DNA from: DASRCB01 sp035653295
GTDB lineage: Bacteria > Acidobacteriota > Terriglobia > Bryobacterales > Bryobacteraceae
DNA length: 8,635 nt
NCBI GenBank assembly: GCA_035653295.1
Contig: DASRCB010000381.1
Span: 1 to 8,635, forward strand
Direction: 5' to 3'
Part shown: piece after piece, positions 1 to 6,205 of the stretch
Layout of the letters: each line of letters begins with the position of its first letter
How positions within the stretch are numbered: position 1 is the first letter of the stretch
Translations under genes and position numbers: made by a program
The notes under the pieces: generated by a model
Database searches by the model: none
Seen by the model: the letters and a program-made list of their open reading frames with translations, nothing else
What the model was told of the DNA's origin: nothing

Positions 1-30
1 ATCCAGGCCAATATACTTTCTGCAGTCCAC
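1..30 (-). CDS. IS110-family transposase, N-terminal start only (partial)
   Basis: Ten codons run off the left edge of the window on the minus strand. From a GTG at 30-28 they read (M/V)DCRKYIGLD. This matches the usual opening of IS110-family transposases, where the strand carrying Y-I-G-L-D holds the first catalytic Asp of the RuvC-like DEDD domain. A strong ribosome binding site, AAAGGAG (minus strand, 44-38), sits 7 nt before the GTG, which supports this start over any other. The enzyme would be a DEDD/serine recombinase-like transposase that moves the element without terminal inverted repeats. Only the start is visible, so intactness cannot be judged. The call rests on ten residues plus the ribosome binding site. 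Confidence 0.6.
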   Translation of the reverse strand, partial: MDCRKYIGLD

Positions 31-102
31 CAGGGTGCTCCTTTCTGTCGGTCTCGACCCGACGTTTCAGCCTACGCTGAAAGGGGCGCCCTCTTATAAT
101 GC
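1..102 (-). mobile_element. Terminus of an IS110-family element (transposase-start side)
   Basis: This is the non-coding end of the element that starts with the transposase at 30-1. Two hairpins lie between the start codon and the likely boundary: GTCGG/CCGAC at 47-51/59-63, and a 7-bp stem TTTCAGC/GCTGAAA at 65-71/76-82 with a CTAC loop. The outer boundary is inferred at about 100-103, because similarity to the dispersed repeat copy at 8132-8222 begins exactly at 103. The non-coding flank is therefore only about 70 nt. That is short for a bridge RNA, so any guide RNA probably lies at the other end, as in the IS1111 group. The boundary is an inference from one comparison. Confidence 0.45.
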
Positions 103-192
103 GTTACGCCCGGTTACGCGCCGGCTGGGGCGTGGAGCGCCCGCCCGGGCGTTGGGATGGGAGTTTATTCGGCGTCGCGGCGGAAGGCCAGG
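103..192. repeat. Dispersed ~90-bp repeat, copy 1
   Basis: Positions 103-192 align with 8132-8222 in the same orientation. The stretch 131-188 matches 8161-8218 with one substitution (160 G versus T). The left third has a few substitutions and small gaps. The repeat contains a GC hairpin (CGCCC/GGGCG around 139-152) and, on the minus strand, the last codons and TAA of the gene at 165-437. Similarity stops abruptly at the inferred IS110 end on the left and inside the coding sequence on the right. It may be a genome-wide repeat or the remains of a duplicated gene end. Confidence 0.8.
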
Positions 193-437
193 GCAAATAA
201 CCCGCGCAAGACCTCACCGCGGCTGCGCACGTCATCAGGACCGAGCCGGATGCGGTATCCCCCTTCGCGTTTGTCGAAGTCCGCCAGTTCCAGACCACTC
301 TGCTCCAGACGGGCCTGGGTTTCGGCCGACTGCGGCAGCCGGACGGTCAGCATCAGGGTGTTCTGGCACCGGCGAAATACCACGAAGTTATGTGGCTGCC
401 CGGCCCTGGCCCCGGCGGGGCGCAACGGGTATATCAT
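165..437 (-). CDS. Small hypothetical protein (90 aa)
   Basis: A 90-residue ORF on the minus strand. The part from residue 29 reads as a compact soluble protein: MLTVRLPQSAE, a segment ending in FDKREGGYRIRL, then an amphipathic helix GEVLRGLFALAFRRDAE. No signal peptide, membrane segment or catalytic motif is visible, and I do not recognise a named family. Two starts are possible: ATG at 437, with only a weak GGGTA upstream, or ATG at 353 (62 aa), which has no clear ribosome binding site. The last eight codons and stop lie inside the dispersed repeat. At the other copy (near 8191-8222) the same C-terminus FRRDAE is present without the rest of the gene. An IS110 end lies just downstream. It is divergent from the FRG gene at 499. 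Confidence 0.5.
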   Translation of the reverse strand: MIYPLRPAGARAGQPHNFVVFRRCQNTLMLTVRLPQSAETQARLEQSGLELADFDKREGGYRIRLGPDDVRSRGEVLRGLFALAFRRDAE

Positions 438-498
438 GGCTACCCGGCCGCTGTGATCGAATTTTCGTAAAGCGCGACAGTGTCTTATTGGGCGCCGA

Positions 499-1650
499 TT
501 GAAGGTTCACAGATTTGGCGCATTCCGTGAACTCGCTCCCATCCTCGAAGCCGAGAGTGGTCGCACCTTCCTGCACCAGTGGCAAAACGCATCGTATCGA
601 GAGTCACTTCCAGCCTGGCTGCAGAAACATGTCTCCGTGGATTCTCCCGGCCGCTCGGGAGAGGAAGAGGTACCCAAGTTCCTGTACCGGGGAGAGCCGG
701 GGCTTTTTCGTTCTTCTCTTTCGAGCGGCGGCAGACTTGCCCGCGATGGAAGGTTCGCAGCTGCGGAAAAGCGCTTCCTCGCCGAAATGACGGAAATGGC
801 CATGTGGGTGTGGAATATGCGTATCGCCGATCCGTTTCGCTCAATGGGGTGGCCGCAGCATTATGGTTTCCCGACACCGTGTCTCGATCTGACAAGCGAC
901 CCTGCGGTCGCTCTTCATTTTGCCGCATCTGCACCGAACGGCCCTCAGCCGGAAAAGGCCGCTGTTTTTCGAATCGATCTGGAAGCGGTCGTCGACAAGG
1001 TGTATGGGTTCGCAGGACGTCGTACGCCGCTTGCTGCTACCAGCATCGAGAACACTTACTGCACTCGTGCCGAGCGCCAACGCGCTTGGGTGATCTGCTC
1101 GCGCAACGGAAGTGTCCGCTTCAACCTACAATCGTCCCGTCACCTTTGGAAGCACATCGAAAAGTTCGTGGTCGATACGCGCGACGCCAGCGGATTTGTT
1201 CGCCCTGGTCTTCTCGATGCCCAGGATGACGTTTTCGCCAGTTGGCCATTGGCGGTTCTGCGATCGTTCAAAGCGGAAGTAGAAGGGGCCTTTCCGCGCG
1301 CACTCGCGGAGTGGATTTGCCATCGCATCCCGCTGTACGAATGGACACCCGTGGAAGTGCTTTACGACGGCTGCGGCCGAGGCTCCCGGCTCAACCTACT
1401 CTCTCCCTCGGCAGCTGCGCAACGTTTCGGACGCGACTACCGTGCGAACTTTGTCGCGGTTGTCGATGAACTAACTTCGCCGGACATCCCTGCACCGAAC
1501 GGCATTCTGTTCGGCGTCCCAGCCGGAGGTACGCCCTACACCGCGAAGTGGTTCGCCCCAGGTGACGAATGCGAAGTTCAATGGCGATATCCTTTCCCGG
1601 GTCCGCGCCGATATCGTAGCCGCGCTTTCGAACGCGTGATCTTGCGCTAG
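499..1650 (+). CDS. FRG domain-containing protein
   Basis: A 383-residue cytoplasmic-looking protein with the two hallmark blocks of the FRG domain: FLYRGE at residues 61-66 and QHYGFPTPCLDLTSDPAVAL at 120-139, followed by HFA. An acidic/aromatic helix (AEMTEMAMWVWNMR) lies between them. Family knowledge: FRG proteins are widespread in bacteria and phages and are often found in mobile or defence-rich regions. Their biochemical role is not settled from what I can see. Residues 200-383 form an extra C-terminal part I cannot assign. The open frame begins after a TGA at 454-456, and the only usable start before the domain is TTG at 499, without a good ribosome binding site. The next Met is residue 97, inside the domain. 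The N-terminus may therefore be weakly initiated or rearranged. The gene ends at TAG against an IS66 remnant. Confidence 0.85.
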   Translation: MKVHRFGAFRELAPILEAESGRTFLHQWQNASYRESLPAWLQKHVSVDSPGRSGEEEVPKFLYRGEPGLFRSSLSSGGRLARDGRFAAAEKRFLAEMTEMAMWVWNMRIADPFRSMGWPQHYGFPTPCLDLTSDPAVALHFAASAPNGPQPEKAAVFRIDLEAVVDKVYGFAGRRTPLAATSIENTYCTRAERQRAWVICSRNGSVRFNLQSSRHLWKHIEKFVVDTRDASGFVRPGLLDAQDDVFASWPLAVLRSFKAEVEGAFPRALAEWICHRIPLYEWTPVEVLYDGCGRGSRLNLLSPSAAAQRFGRDYRANFVAVVDELTSPDIPAPNGILFGVPAGGTPYTAKWFAPGDECEVQWRYPFPGPRRYRSRAFERVILR

Positions 1651-1652
1651 AG

Positions 1653-2020
1653 GCGATCAAGTGCCAACGGTGTTCCTCGCAAGTCGCAGCCGGCATCCCG
1701 CGTTTAGCAACTACAATTTCCGAGTTGCGCTGCGGCGGTTGCACATCGAGCCGCCCTTCGCGATAAAGCTGACGCCACTGGAAAACCTGATTCGCGTTCA
1801 CGCCATGACGGCGAGCGACGACGGCAACCGACGCGCCAGGCAGCAACGTTTCTTCCACAATTTCACGTCGCTCCTGTTTCGATCGGTAGGGTCGTTTGCG
1901 TGCTGGTTCGGCTAGGCACTCCGGGAGGCGTGGCCTTCTGGCTCGCGATGAGACGCTGGCCCCATTAATCACGAGTGGTAGCCAGCATAGCTCCACGCCT
2001 TCAGGACAAACAATACCCAT
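1653..2020 (-). pseudogene. IS66-family OrfA (TnpA-like) remnant
   Basis: On the minus strand the segment 1900-1745 encodes a helix-turn-helix block: RPYRSKQERREIVEETLLPG, then ASVAVVARRHGVNANQVFQW and RQLYREGRLD. This is the standard N-terminal DNA-binding part of IS66 OrfA proteins (triangle helix, HGVNANQVFxWR signature). OrfA is an accessory protein normally followed by OrfB and the large transposase. Neither is present. After GRLD the frame stays open but no longer resembles the family, and it meets the FRG gene stop at about 1650. The real start is uncertain: ATG at 2020 gives an unusual ~40-residue leader. I read it as a truncated insertion-sequence remnant with no transposition capacity of its own. 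Confidence 0.75.
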
Positions 2021-2028
2021 TCATCTGA

Positions 2029-2181
2029 ATCGGTACTGTAGGATCGTCAGTACCCTCCACCTTCTGCTCGCCGGCGCCGTGGTCGTCAGTTCAGGCGGAA
2101 CATGCGATCGCTCGGGCCGCTGTTGGCGCACTCGCGGACTTGCAAGCACGGATCGCTGCACCAGCTCACTCACAGCCCTGA
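2029..2181 (+). other. Possible C-terminal gene fragment upstream of the reductase
   Basis: An open frame without a Met start runs from the base after a TGA (2026-2028) to a TGA at 2179-2181. Its second half has a protein-like, Ala-rich helical pattern, EHAIARAAVGALADLQARI, ending APAHSQP. It stops 28 nt before the reductase start, as a preceding operon gene would. The first part overlaps a 7-bp inverted repeat (GGTACTG 2032-2038 / CAGTACC 2048-2054), which may mark an old insertion edge. I do not recognise a family, and it could equally be a chance open frame in GC-rich DNA. Confidence 0.2.
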
Positions 2182-2209
2182 AGCGGGAAATACAATCAGA
2201 GGACGCGAG

Positions 2210-2734
2210 ATGAAGCTCTCAGTCTTTTGCGGCGTCAGCGTGGATGGTTTTCTGGCACGGCCGGATCACACGCTCGATTTCCTGGACGCGGGCCGGCAGG
2301 AGCCACACGGCTACGAGGAGTTCTACGCCAGCGTCGATGTCGTGGTCATCGGGCGCAAGAACTTCGAAGTCGTCTGGAATTCGGCGGCTGGGCTTACGGC
2401 AGTAAGCCCGTCGTCGTGCTGAGCGCACATCCGCTCGATTTCTCGTTGGTCGAGGGAGGGTCAGTGGAGCAGATGTCGGGCGAACCCGGCGAAATCGTCA
2501 CCCGGCTGCGAGACCGTCAGTATAAACACGCCTACATAGACGGAGGCGCGACGATTCAGCGATTCCTGGCAGCCGGACTGATCGATCCGCTTAGTCATCA
2601 CTCGGGTGCCGGTCCTGATCGGCGCCGGTATTCCGTTGTTTGGTCCTTTGCCCCGCGACATCACTCTGGAACACATTGCGACGCGCTGCTATAACGGAGG
2701 CCTGGTGCAGAGCGAGTACGCGATCGCGCGGTGA
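2210..2734 (+). pseudogene. Dihydrofolate reductase family (RibD C-terminal-like) protein, frameshifted
   Basis: The reading starts at ATG 2210, with AGAGGA a few bases upstream, as MKLSVFCGVSVDGFLARPD and GRKNFEVV. These are typical of the small NADPH-dependent reductases of the DHFR/RibD-C family (YyaP/YwjB-like). At about 2374 the frame shifts by -1, consistent with one missing C in VVL. It continues as EFGGWAYGSKPVVVLSAHPL and YIDGGATIQRFLAAGLID. At 2587-2588 an extra C shifts it +1 to RLVITRVPVLIGAGIPLFG, ending QSEYAIAR and TGA at 2734. The two shifts cancel, and the rebuilt length of about 174 residues is normal for the family. It is either a recent pseudogene or a gene with two sequencing indels in C runs. 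As written, translation from 2210 would stop at 2422. Confidence 0.8.
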
Positions 2735-2808
2735 ATGGGATTGGAGCGCCTGGGACGCCTTGGCAACAGGGTACATTTTCTGCTTCGCCCTGATAAGTCA
2801 TTTCTACT

Positions 2809-2837
2809 TTGACTTCAATTCCGAGATGGCGTATCAT
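2809..2837 (+). promoter_or_regulatory. Sigma-70-type promoter for the secreted-protein operon
   Basis: TTGACT at 2809-2814 and TATCAT at 2832-2837 each match the -35 and -10 consensus at five of six positions, with an ideal 17-bp spacer. The site lies in a locally AT-rich patch within GC-rich DNA. The expected transcription start is near 2844. The nearest downstream coding start is ATG 3123, so this is the likely promoter of the 3123-5807 pair, with a leader of about 280 nt. Confidence 0.6.
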
Positions 2838-2843
2838 CGGATG

Positions 2844-3122
2844 CTCAACCGATCAGTTGTAAAGAGCGAATCGAGGGTCAGGGCGCATGCGCTGTCAGGG
2901 GAGTGCAGATAGCCGGTTGCCGGCGTGTCGCCGGACGGCTGCTCCGGGCAAACACAACCGATTCAAAACGCGACCTCTTCCTTGGGGGAAATCCTTCGTT
3001 CGCCGAAGGGCAGCCGAAATCCTGCCATTCGATGCCTCTTTGGAGGGCGGCGCCTTTCTACCGGCGAACCAGTTCTACTTGGCCAACCGACGACTGAAGT
3101 AACTAATCGAAAGGACTAACTC
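2844..3122 (+). promoter_or_regulatory. Long 5' leader with several hairpins
   Basis: The stretch between the predicted start of transcription and the ATG at 3123 carries no convincing gene. It contains a perfect palindrome GCGCATGCGC (2883-2892), a tight hairpin CCGGCG-TGT-CGCCGG (2920-2934) and another CCTTCG/CGAAGG (2993-2998/3004-3009). A ribosome binding site AAGGA (3111-3115) lies 7 nt before the ATG. The leader could host a cis-regulatory RNA, but it matches no riboswitch consensus I know. A 71-codon open frame (2887-3102) is present but lacks protein-like character. Confidence 0.35.
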
Positions 3123-4559
3123 ATGCTCAATTCGCCGGGGAAAAGACTCTGGAAGACATTCGCTCCGATTGCCGCCGCGCTGCTCGCGTCGGGAACCGCC
3201 GGGGCTCAGTTCACAAAGTCCTTCCAAACCAATTCGACAACCGTTTTGCCGCACACCCCTGCCTCAACGCTGTTGATCCCTTATTTCGAGGTAGACCTCA
3301 GCAACCCGAATGGGATGAACACGATTTTCACCATTAACAACAGCGGCTCCGATGCCTTATTCAGCGTCAACGGCGGCACGCCGCGCCTGGAACAGGACGG
3401 GCCCAGCGCCGTGTTGGCGCACGTGGTGATCTGGAGCGACCTGGGGGTCCCGGTTTTCAACTTCAATGTCTACCTGACCGGTTGGGATGTCGAACGGATC
3501 AACATGCGGAACGTACTGAACGGCATGCTCCCGCAGACGGCCAGCGCCGGGCAGGATCCGTCCGACACCATCAGCCCGAAAGGGCAACTCGCGCAGGACA
3601 TCAATTACAACGGGTGTGGAAACTCTCAGTCTGCACCCGTGTTGAATTTTTCGGAGCCGATGCTGCCGCCCCGCCCTTTGACCGCGGCGCAGATTGCTCA
3701 TATCCAGAATTCGCTGACGGGCCACGCCTCGGCGAGCGCCGGCGGAAAGTGCGCGGGGCTGAATCACTCCGACATGGTGGCGCGCGGCTATGTAACAATA
3801 GACCCCGTGAACATCTGCACTTCCAGAACGCCGGCCGATGCGGGATATATCGGCTCGGGTGGGAGCGGGGACATGACCGACCAGACCCAGCTCACCGGGG
3901 AAGTGTATTACTACAATCCCGGCCAGAACATCGGGCGCGGCGACAATGTGGTGCATGTTCACGTCGGCCAGAACTACCCCTTTACGGCGTTTCCTTCCAG
4001 GAGCTACACGTTCTATGGGCGGTTCGATGGCTTCGACGGCAGCGACGACCGGGAACCGCTTCCGACCAACTTCAGCGCCCGCTTCCTGAGCGGGTCCTTT
4101 GCCGTGCCGGCCGGTGTGGCGTTGTCGCCCCGGGACCAGCGTGCCGGCGGCGCCTTGCCGGGGAGCACGAGTCTGATTGTGTGGCGCGACCCGAAGGTCG
4201 CTCAGAGCTATTTCACCTGCGGGGTTCTACCGTCCTGGTATCCGCTCGGTCAGGAATTCATTGGCGTTTTTGACGAGCAGGAGCATGAAACCACCATTAC
4301 CGGCGTGAAGCCTTTCGGAGCAGCCACGCAGTTAGTCACCATCGGCGGCCCTTCGCTGCCGGTATCGCCGCTCTCGGGTTCCATTTATCTGGGTTTGAAC
4401 ACCACGGTAGCGGGAGAGTCGGCGAACCTCTCCGATCAGGCAGCGGCACAGGCCTGGGTAGAGGTGGTGGAACAGGACAGTACGAGGCTGGTGAACATCC
4501 AACACAGCGCTCAGCAGATCGACAGCGCGAACCAGGCGGTTCACGGACCGATCGAGTAG
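3123..4559 (+). CDS. Secreted protein of unknown function (478 aa)
   Basis: The start at ATG 3123 has AAGGA 7 nt upstream. Residues 1-28 form a classic signal peptide: a basic start with GKR and K, a hydrophobic core IAAALLA, and an AGA cleavage site before Q29. The mature part is rich in beta-type and polar residues, with blocks such as STLLIPYFEVDLSNPNGMNT (49-68), IFTINNSG, AHVVIWSDLGVPVFNFNVYL (99-118) and TGEVYYYNPGQ. Four cysteines (165, 210, 232, 366) could form disulfides after export. No catalytic motif, lipobox, anchor or sorting tail is seen. Similar secreted proteins seem familiar from Acidobacteria, but I cannot name a domain. It is followed without any gap by the propeller gene, so the two probably act together outside the cytoplasm. 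Confidence 0.85.
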   Translation: MLNSPGKRLWKTFAPIAAALLASGTAGAQFTKSFQTNSTTVLPHTPASTLLIPYFEVDLSNPNGMNTIFTINNSGSDALFSVNGGTPRLEQDGPSAVLAHVVIWSDLGVPVFNFNVYLTGWDVERINMRNVLNGMLPQTASAGQDPSDTISPKGQLAQDINYNGCGNSQSAPVLNFSEPMLPPRPLTAAQIAHIQNSLTGHASASAGGKCAGLNHSDMVARGYVTIDPVNICTSRTPADAGYIGSGGSGDMTDQTQLTGEVYYYNPGQNIGRGDNVVHVHVGQNYPFTAFPSRSYTFYGRFDGFDGSDDREPLPTNFSARFLSGSFAVPAGVALSPRDQRAGGALPGSTSLIVWRDPKVAQSYFTCGVLPSWYPLGQEFIGVFDEQEHETTITGVKPFGAATQLVTIGGPSLPVSPLSGSIYLGLNTTVAGESANLSDQAAAQAWVEVVEQDSTRLVNIQHSAQQIDSANQAVHGPIE

Positions 4560-5807
4560 ATGCGGGCTGCCATGCTTGTGAGCCTGGTCCTGGCGGTTGT
4601 CATTGCCGGGACCACGGCTCAAAACCGCGCTCAGCTCACATTCGTCCCGTTCGGCCTCGGACTGCCCTCGGCCGGCCAATGGCGCGAGGGCTTTCGCCTG
4701 GCCGACATGAATGGGGATGGCCACCTCGATATCATCCACGGCCCGCCGCGAAAACAAGCGTCCTTTCCGGTCATCTTTCTCGGCGATGGAAAAGGGTCCT
4801 TCACCCGCTGGAAAGAAGCCCGCTTTCCATCACTTCCTTACGATTACGGCGACGTCGAGGTAGCCGACTTTAACGGCGACGGTCATCCGGATCTGGCCCT
4901 CGCCATTCACCACGGCGGCATCTACATTCTCAAGGGCGACGGGCGTGGAAACTTCACCGACGCGACTGCCGGCCCGCTCGTCGAAGCGCATGGCGCCGGG
5001 TTCTCGTCTCGTGCGATCCGGGTGACCGATTGGAACGGCGACGGCCGGCCCGATCTGGTGGCCGCGTGGGAAGGCCCTGTACCTGGCAGGAGCCGGCAGG
5101 ACGCGGGCATGCTCGTGTTTTTGAACGGCGGCGACAAAGGATGGCGTAGGGCTGACTACACGATGAGCCCGGGAATTTATAGTGATTCGCTGGCGATCGG
5201 TGATTTTGACGGCGACGGGCATGGTGACGCGGCATCCGGCGCGAGCGTGCTGGGCCGTAGCGATCTCGTCAATCTCTCCCGCGTCGATCACGCGCAGGCC
5301 GGCGCGGTCGTGCCCATTCCCGGCTCCGTTCACTACGTGTATGCGGTTGGGGCGGGAGACTTCGACAACGATGGCCGCGACGATCTTGCGGTCGGATACG
5401 TCTCCCTCGAAAGCGACATCTGGTACTCCATCGTGGACATCTACTTCTCGCGCGCCGGAAGCCGATGGGAACGCGCCCAGCTTTCGAAAGAGCGTTCACG
5501 CAACGTCGCTTTGGCCATGGCCACCGGCCACTTGCGCGACCGGCGGACCCGTGACCTGGTTCTGTTGACCAGCCAGGGCCAGACCATCGTTTTCCTCGGC
5601 GACGGTAGTGGCAGGTTCAAGCGTAACGACGCCGTTCCGGTTTACGGTGGAGGCTGTCGCGGCGCGCACGTTGAGTTGGCCGATCTGGATGGCGACGGTC
5701 TCGACGAAATCGTGGCGTCGTTTGCCGACGAGCCTCAGGGCGTCGGCGCTGACGCGGTGTGTCCAACGGGCGGCGGCATTACGGCGTGGAAGCCAGTCCG
5801 CAAGTAA
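4560..5807 (+). CDS. Secreted FG-GAP/VCBS seven-bladed beta-propeller protein
   Basis: A signal peptide (residues 1-20, ending GTTA before Q21) is followed by seven blade repeats of the FG-GAP/VCBS type. Calcium loops of the form DxDxDG/DxNGDG lie at residues 49-57 (DMNGDGHLD), 103-111 (DFNGDGHPD), 157-165 (DWNGDGRPD), 215-223 (DFDGDGHGD), 267-275 (DFDNDGRDD) and 375-383 (DLDGDGLDE). The sixth blade, at 322-332, reads TGHLRDRRTRD and has lost the calcium ligands. Blade edges such as IFLGDGKGSF and VFLGDGSGRF recur. Family knowledge: such integrin-alpha-like propellers serve in binding or adhesion, and no enzyme motif is visible. The ATG begins on the base after the TAG of the upstream gene, so translation is almost certainly coupled. 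There is no membrane anchor. Confidence 0.92.
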   Translation: MRAAMLVSLVLAVVIAGTTAQNRAQLTFVPFGLGLPSAGQWREGFRLADMNGDGHLDIIHGPPRKQASFPVIFLGDGKGSFTRWKEARFPSLPYDYGDVEVADFNGDGHPDLALAIHHGGIYILKGDGRGNFTDATAGPLVEAHGAGFSSRAIRVTDWNGDGRPDLVAAWEGPVPGRSRQDAGMLVFLNGGDKGWRRADYTMSPGIYSDSLAIGDFDGDGHGDAASGASVLGRSDLVNLSRVDHAQAGAVVPIPGSVHYVYAVGAGDFDNDGRDDLAVGYVSLESDIWYSIVDIYFSRAGSRWERAQLSKERSRNVALAMATGHLRDRRTRDLVLLTSQGQTIVFLGDGSGRFKRNDAVPVYGGGCRGAHVELADLDGDGLDEIVASFADEPQGVGADAVCPTGGGITAWKPVRK

Positions 5808-5839
5808 TCTCCATCCGTTCAATCGGCGGACTGAAGCCG

Positions 5840-5911
5840 TGGGACTCCTGTTGTGCGGCTGCTTACTCGCAGCGCAAGCGGCTACGTCCTCGTTCGGGCA
5901 GTGGAGTCCCA
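5840..5911. other. Nested inverted repeat downstream of the propeller gene
   Basis: A perfect 9-bp inverted repeat, TGGGACTCC (5840-5848) and GGAGTCCCA (5903-5911), encloses a second stem GCTGC/GCAGC (5858-5862/5869-5873). The inner stem can be extended by two pairs across a bulged G. There is no T run, so a simple intrinsic terminator is unlikely. It starts 33 nt after the propeller stop codon and overlaps the 3' part of the minus-strand fragment at 5882-6004. It could be a structured RNA, a repeat-type hairpin or a mobile-element end. Confidence 0.4.
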
Positions 5912-6004
5912 GAAATCGAACACCACCCGAAGCGCCGACAACGCCCGCTCAATAGCGTCTCTCTGTTGCTCAAGCTGCGAGATGATGCTCTCCAAGCCGT
6001 CCAC
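5882..6004 (-). pseudogene. N-terminal coiled-coil fragment of a small protein
   Basis: On the minus strand, GTG at 6004-6002 opens a 40-codon frame that begins (M)DGLESIISQLEQQRDAIER and ALSALRV, then degrades to FDFWDSTARTRT and a TAG at 5884-5882. The heptad-like LESIISQLEQQRDAIERALSALR is a strong coiled-coil pattern. It resembles the start of small acidobacterial proteins that usually continue into a basic Lys/Arg-rich tail. That tail is absent here. The codon just before GTG is in frame with a TGA, and there is no clear ribosome binding site. I read it as a truncated gene; expression is doubtful. Confidence 0.4.
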
Positions 6005-6101
6005 TTTGTCTCACGGAAGCATCCGCGCCGTTTCCACTGTGGTGTATTGCCTTGGGTGTTCAACTACTCCGGCATTGGTGCCGCTCAAAGCAAACAGATC
6101 A

Positions 6102-6131
6102 TATGTGAATTTGGACCGGACAGATCACATA
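6102..6131. promoter_or_regulatory. Operator-like inverted repeat upstream of the 298-aa gene
   Basis: TATGTGA (6102-6108) and TCACATA (6125-6131) form a perfect 7-bp inverted repeat with 16 bases between the arms, roughly two helical turns centre to centre. The site is about 75 bp upstream of ATG 6206 in an otherwise gene-free gap. A TTGGAC (6111-6116) lies between the arms, but no matching -10 is convincing. The geometry suits binding by a dimeric regulator. This is inference from symmetry only. Confidence 0.35.
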
Positions 6132-6205
6132 CTACGACACGCGCAAACTGGATGCTGGACAAACCGCCTCCGTGGCCGTAGAATCTTCCGAAAAGGAGGA
6201 CACGT

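Noticed and set aside
31..102. IS110 bridge RNA in the visible non-coding flank
   Set aside because: About 70 nt is too short for the known bridge RNAs with two guide loops; the two simple hairpins do not form that architecture.
131..160. GC hairpin CGCCC/GGGCG as an intrinsic terminator
   Set aside because: The stem is only 5 bp and no T run follows on either strand; it is better treated as part of the repeat.
35..502. 155-codon open frame on the plus strand across the IS110 end and repeat
   Set aside because: It spans an inferred element boundary, is Arg/Pro/Gly-rich with no domain pattern, and runs against the minus-strand gene at 165-437.
2940..3080. Possible cyclic-di-GMP riboswitch (GGGCAAAC followed later by ACGCGACC)
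   Set aside because: The short matches are not accompanied by the required P1 stem and GNRA-type loop arrangement, and the downstream helix is missing.
3357..3962. 201-codon open frame on the minus strand
   Set aside because: It lies wholly antisense to the signal-peptide-bearing 478-aa gene and has an Arg/His/Val-rich shadow composition.
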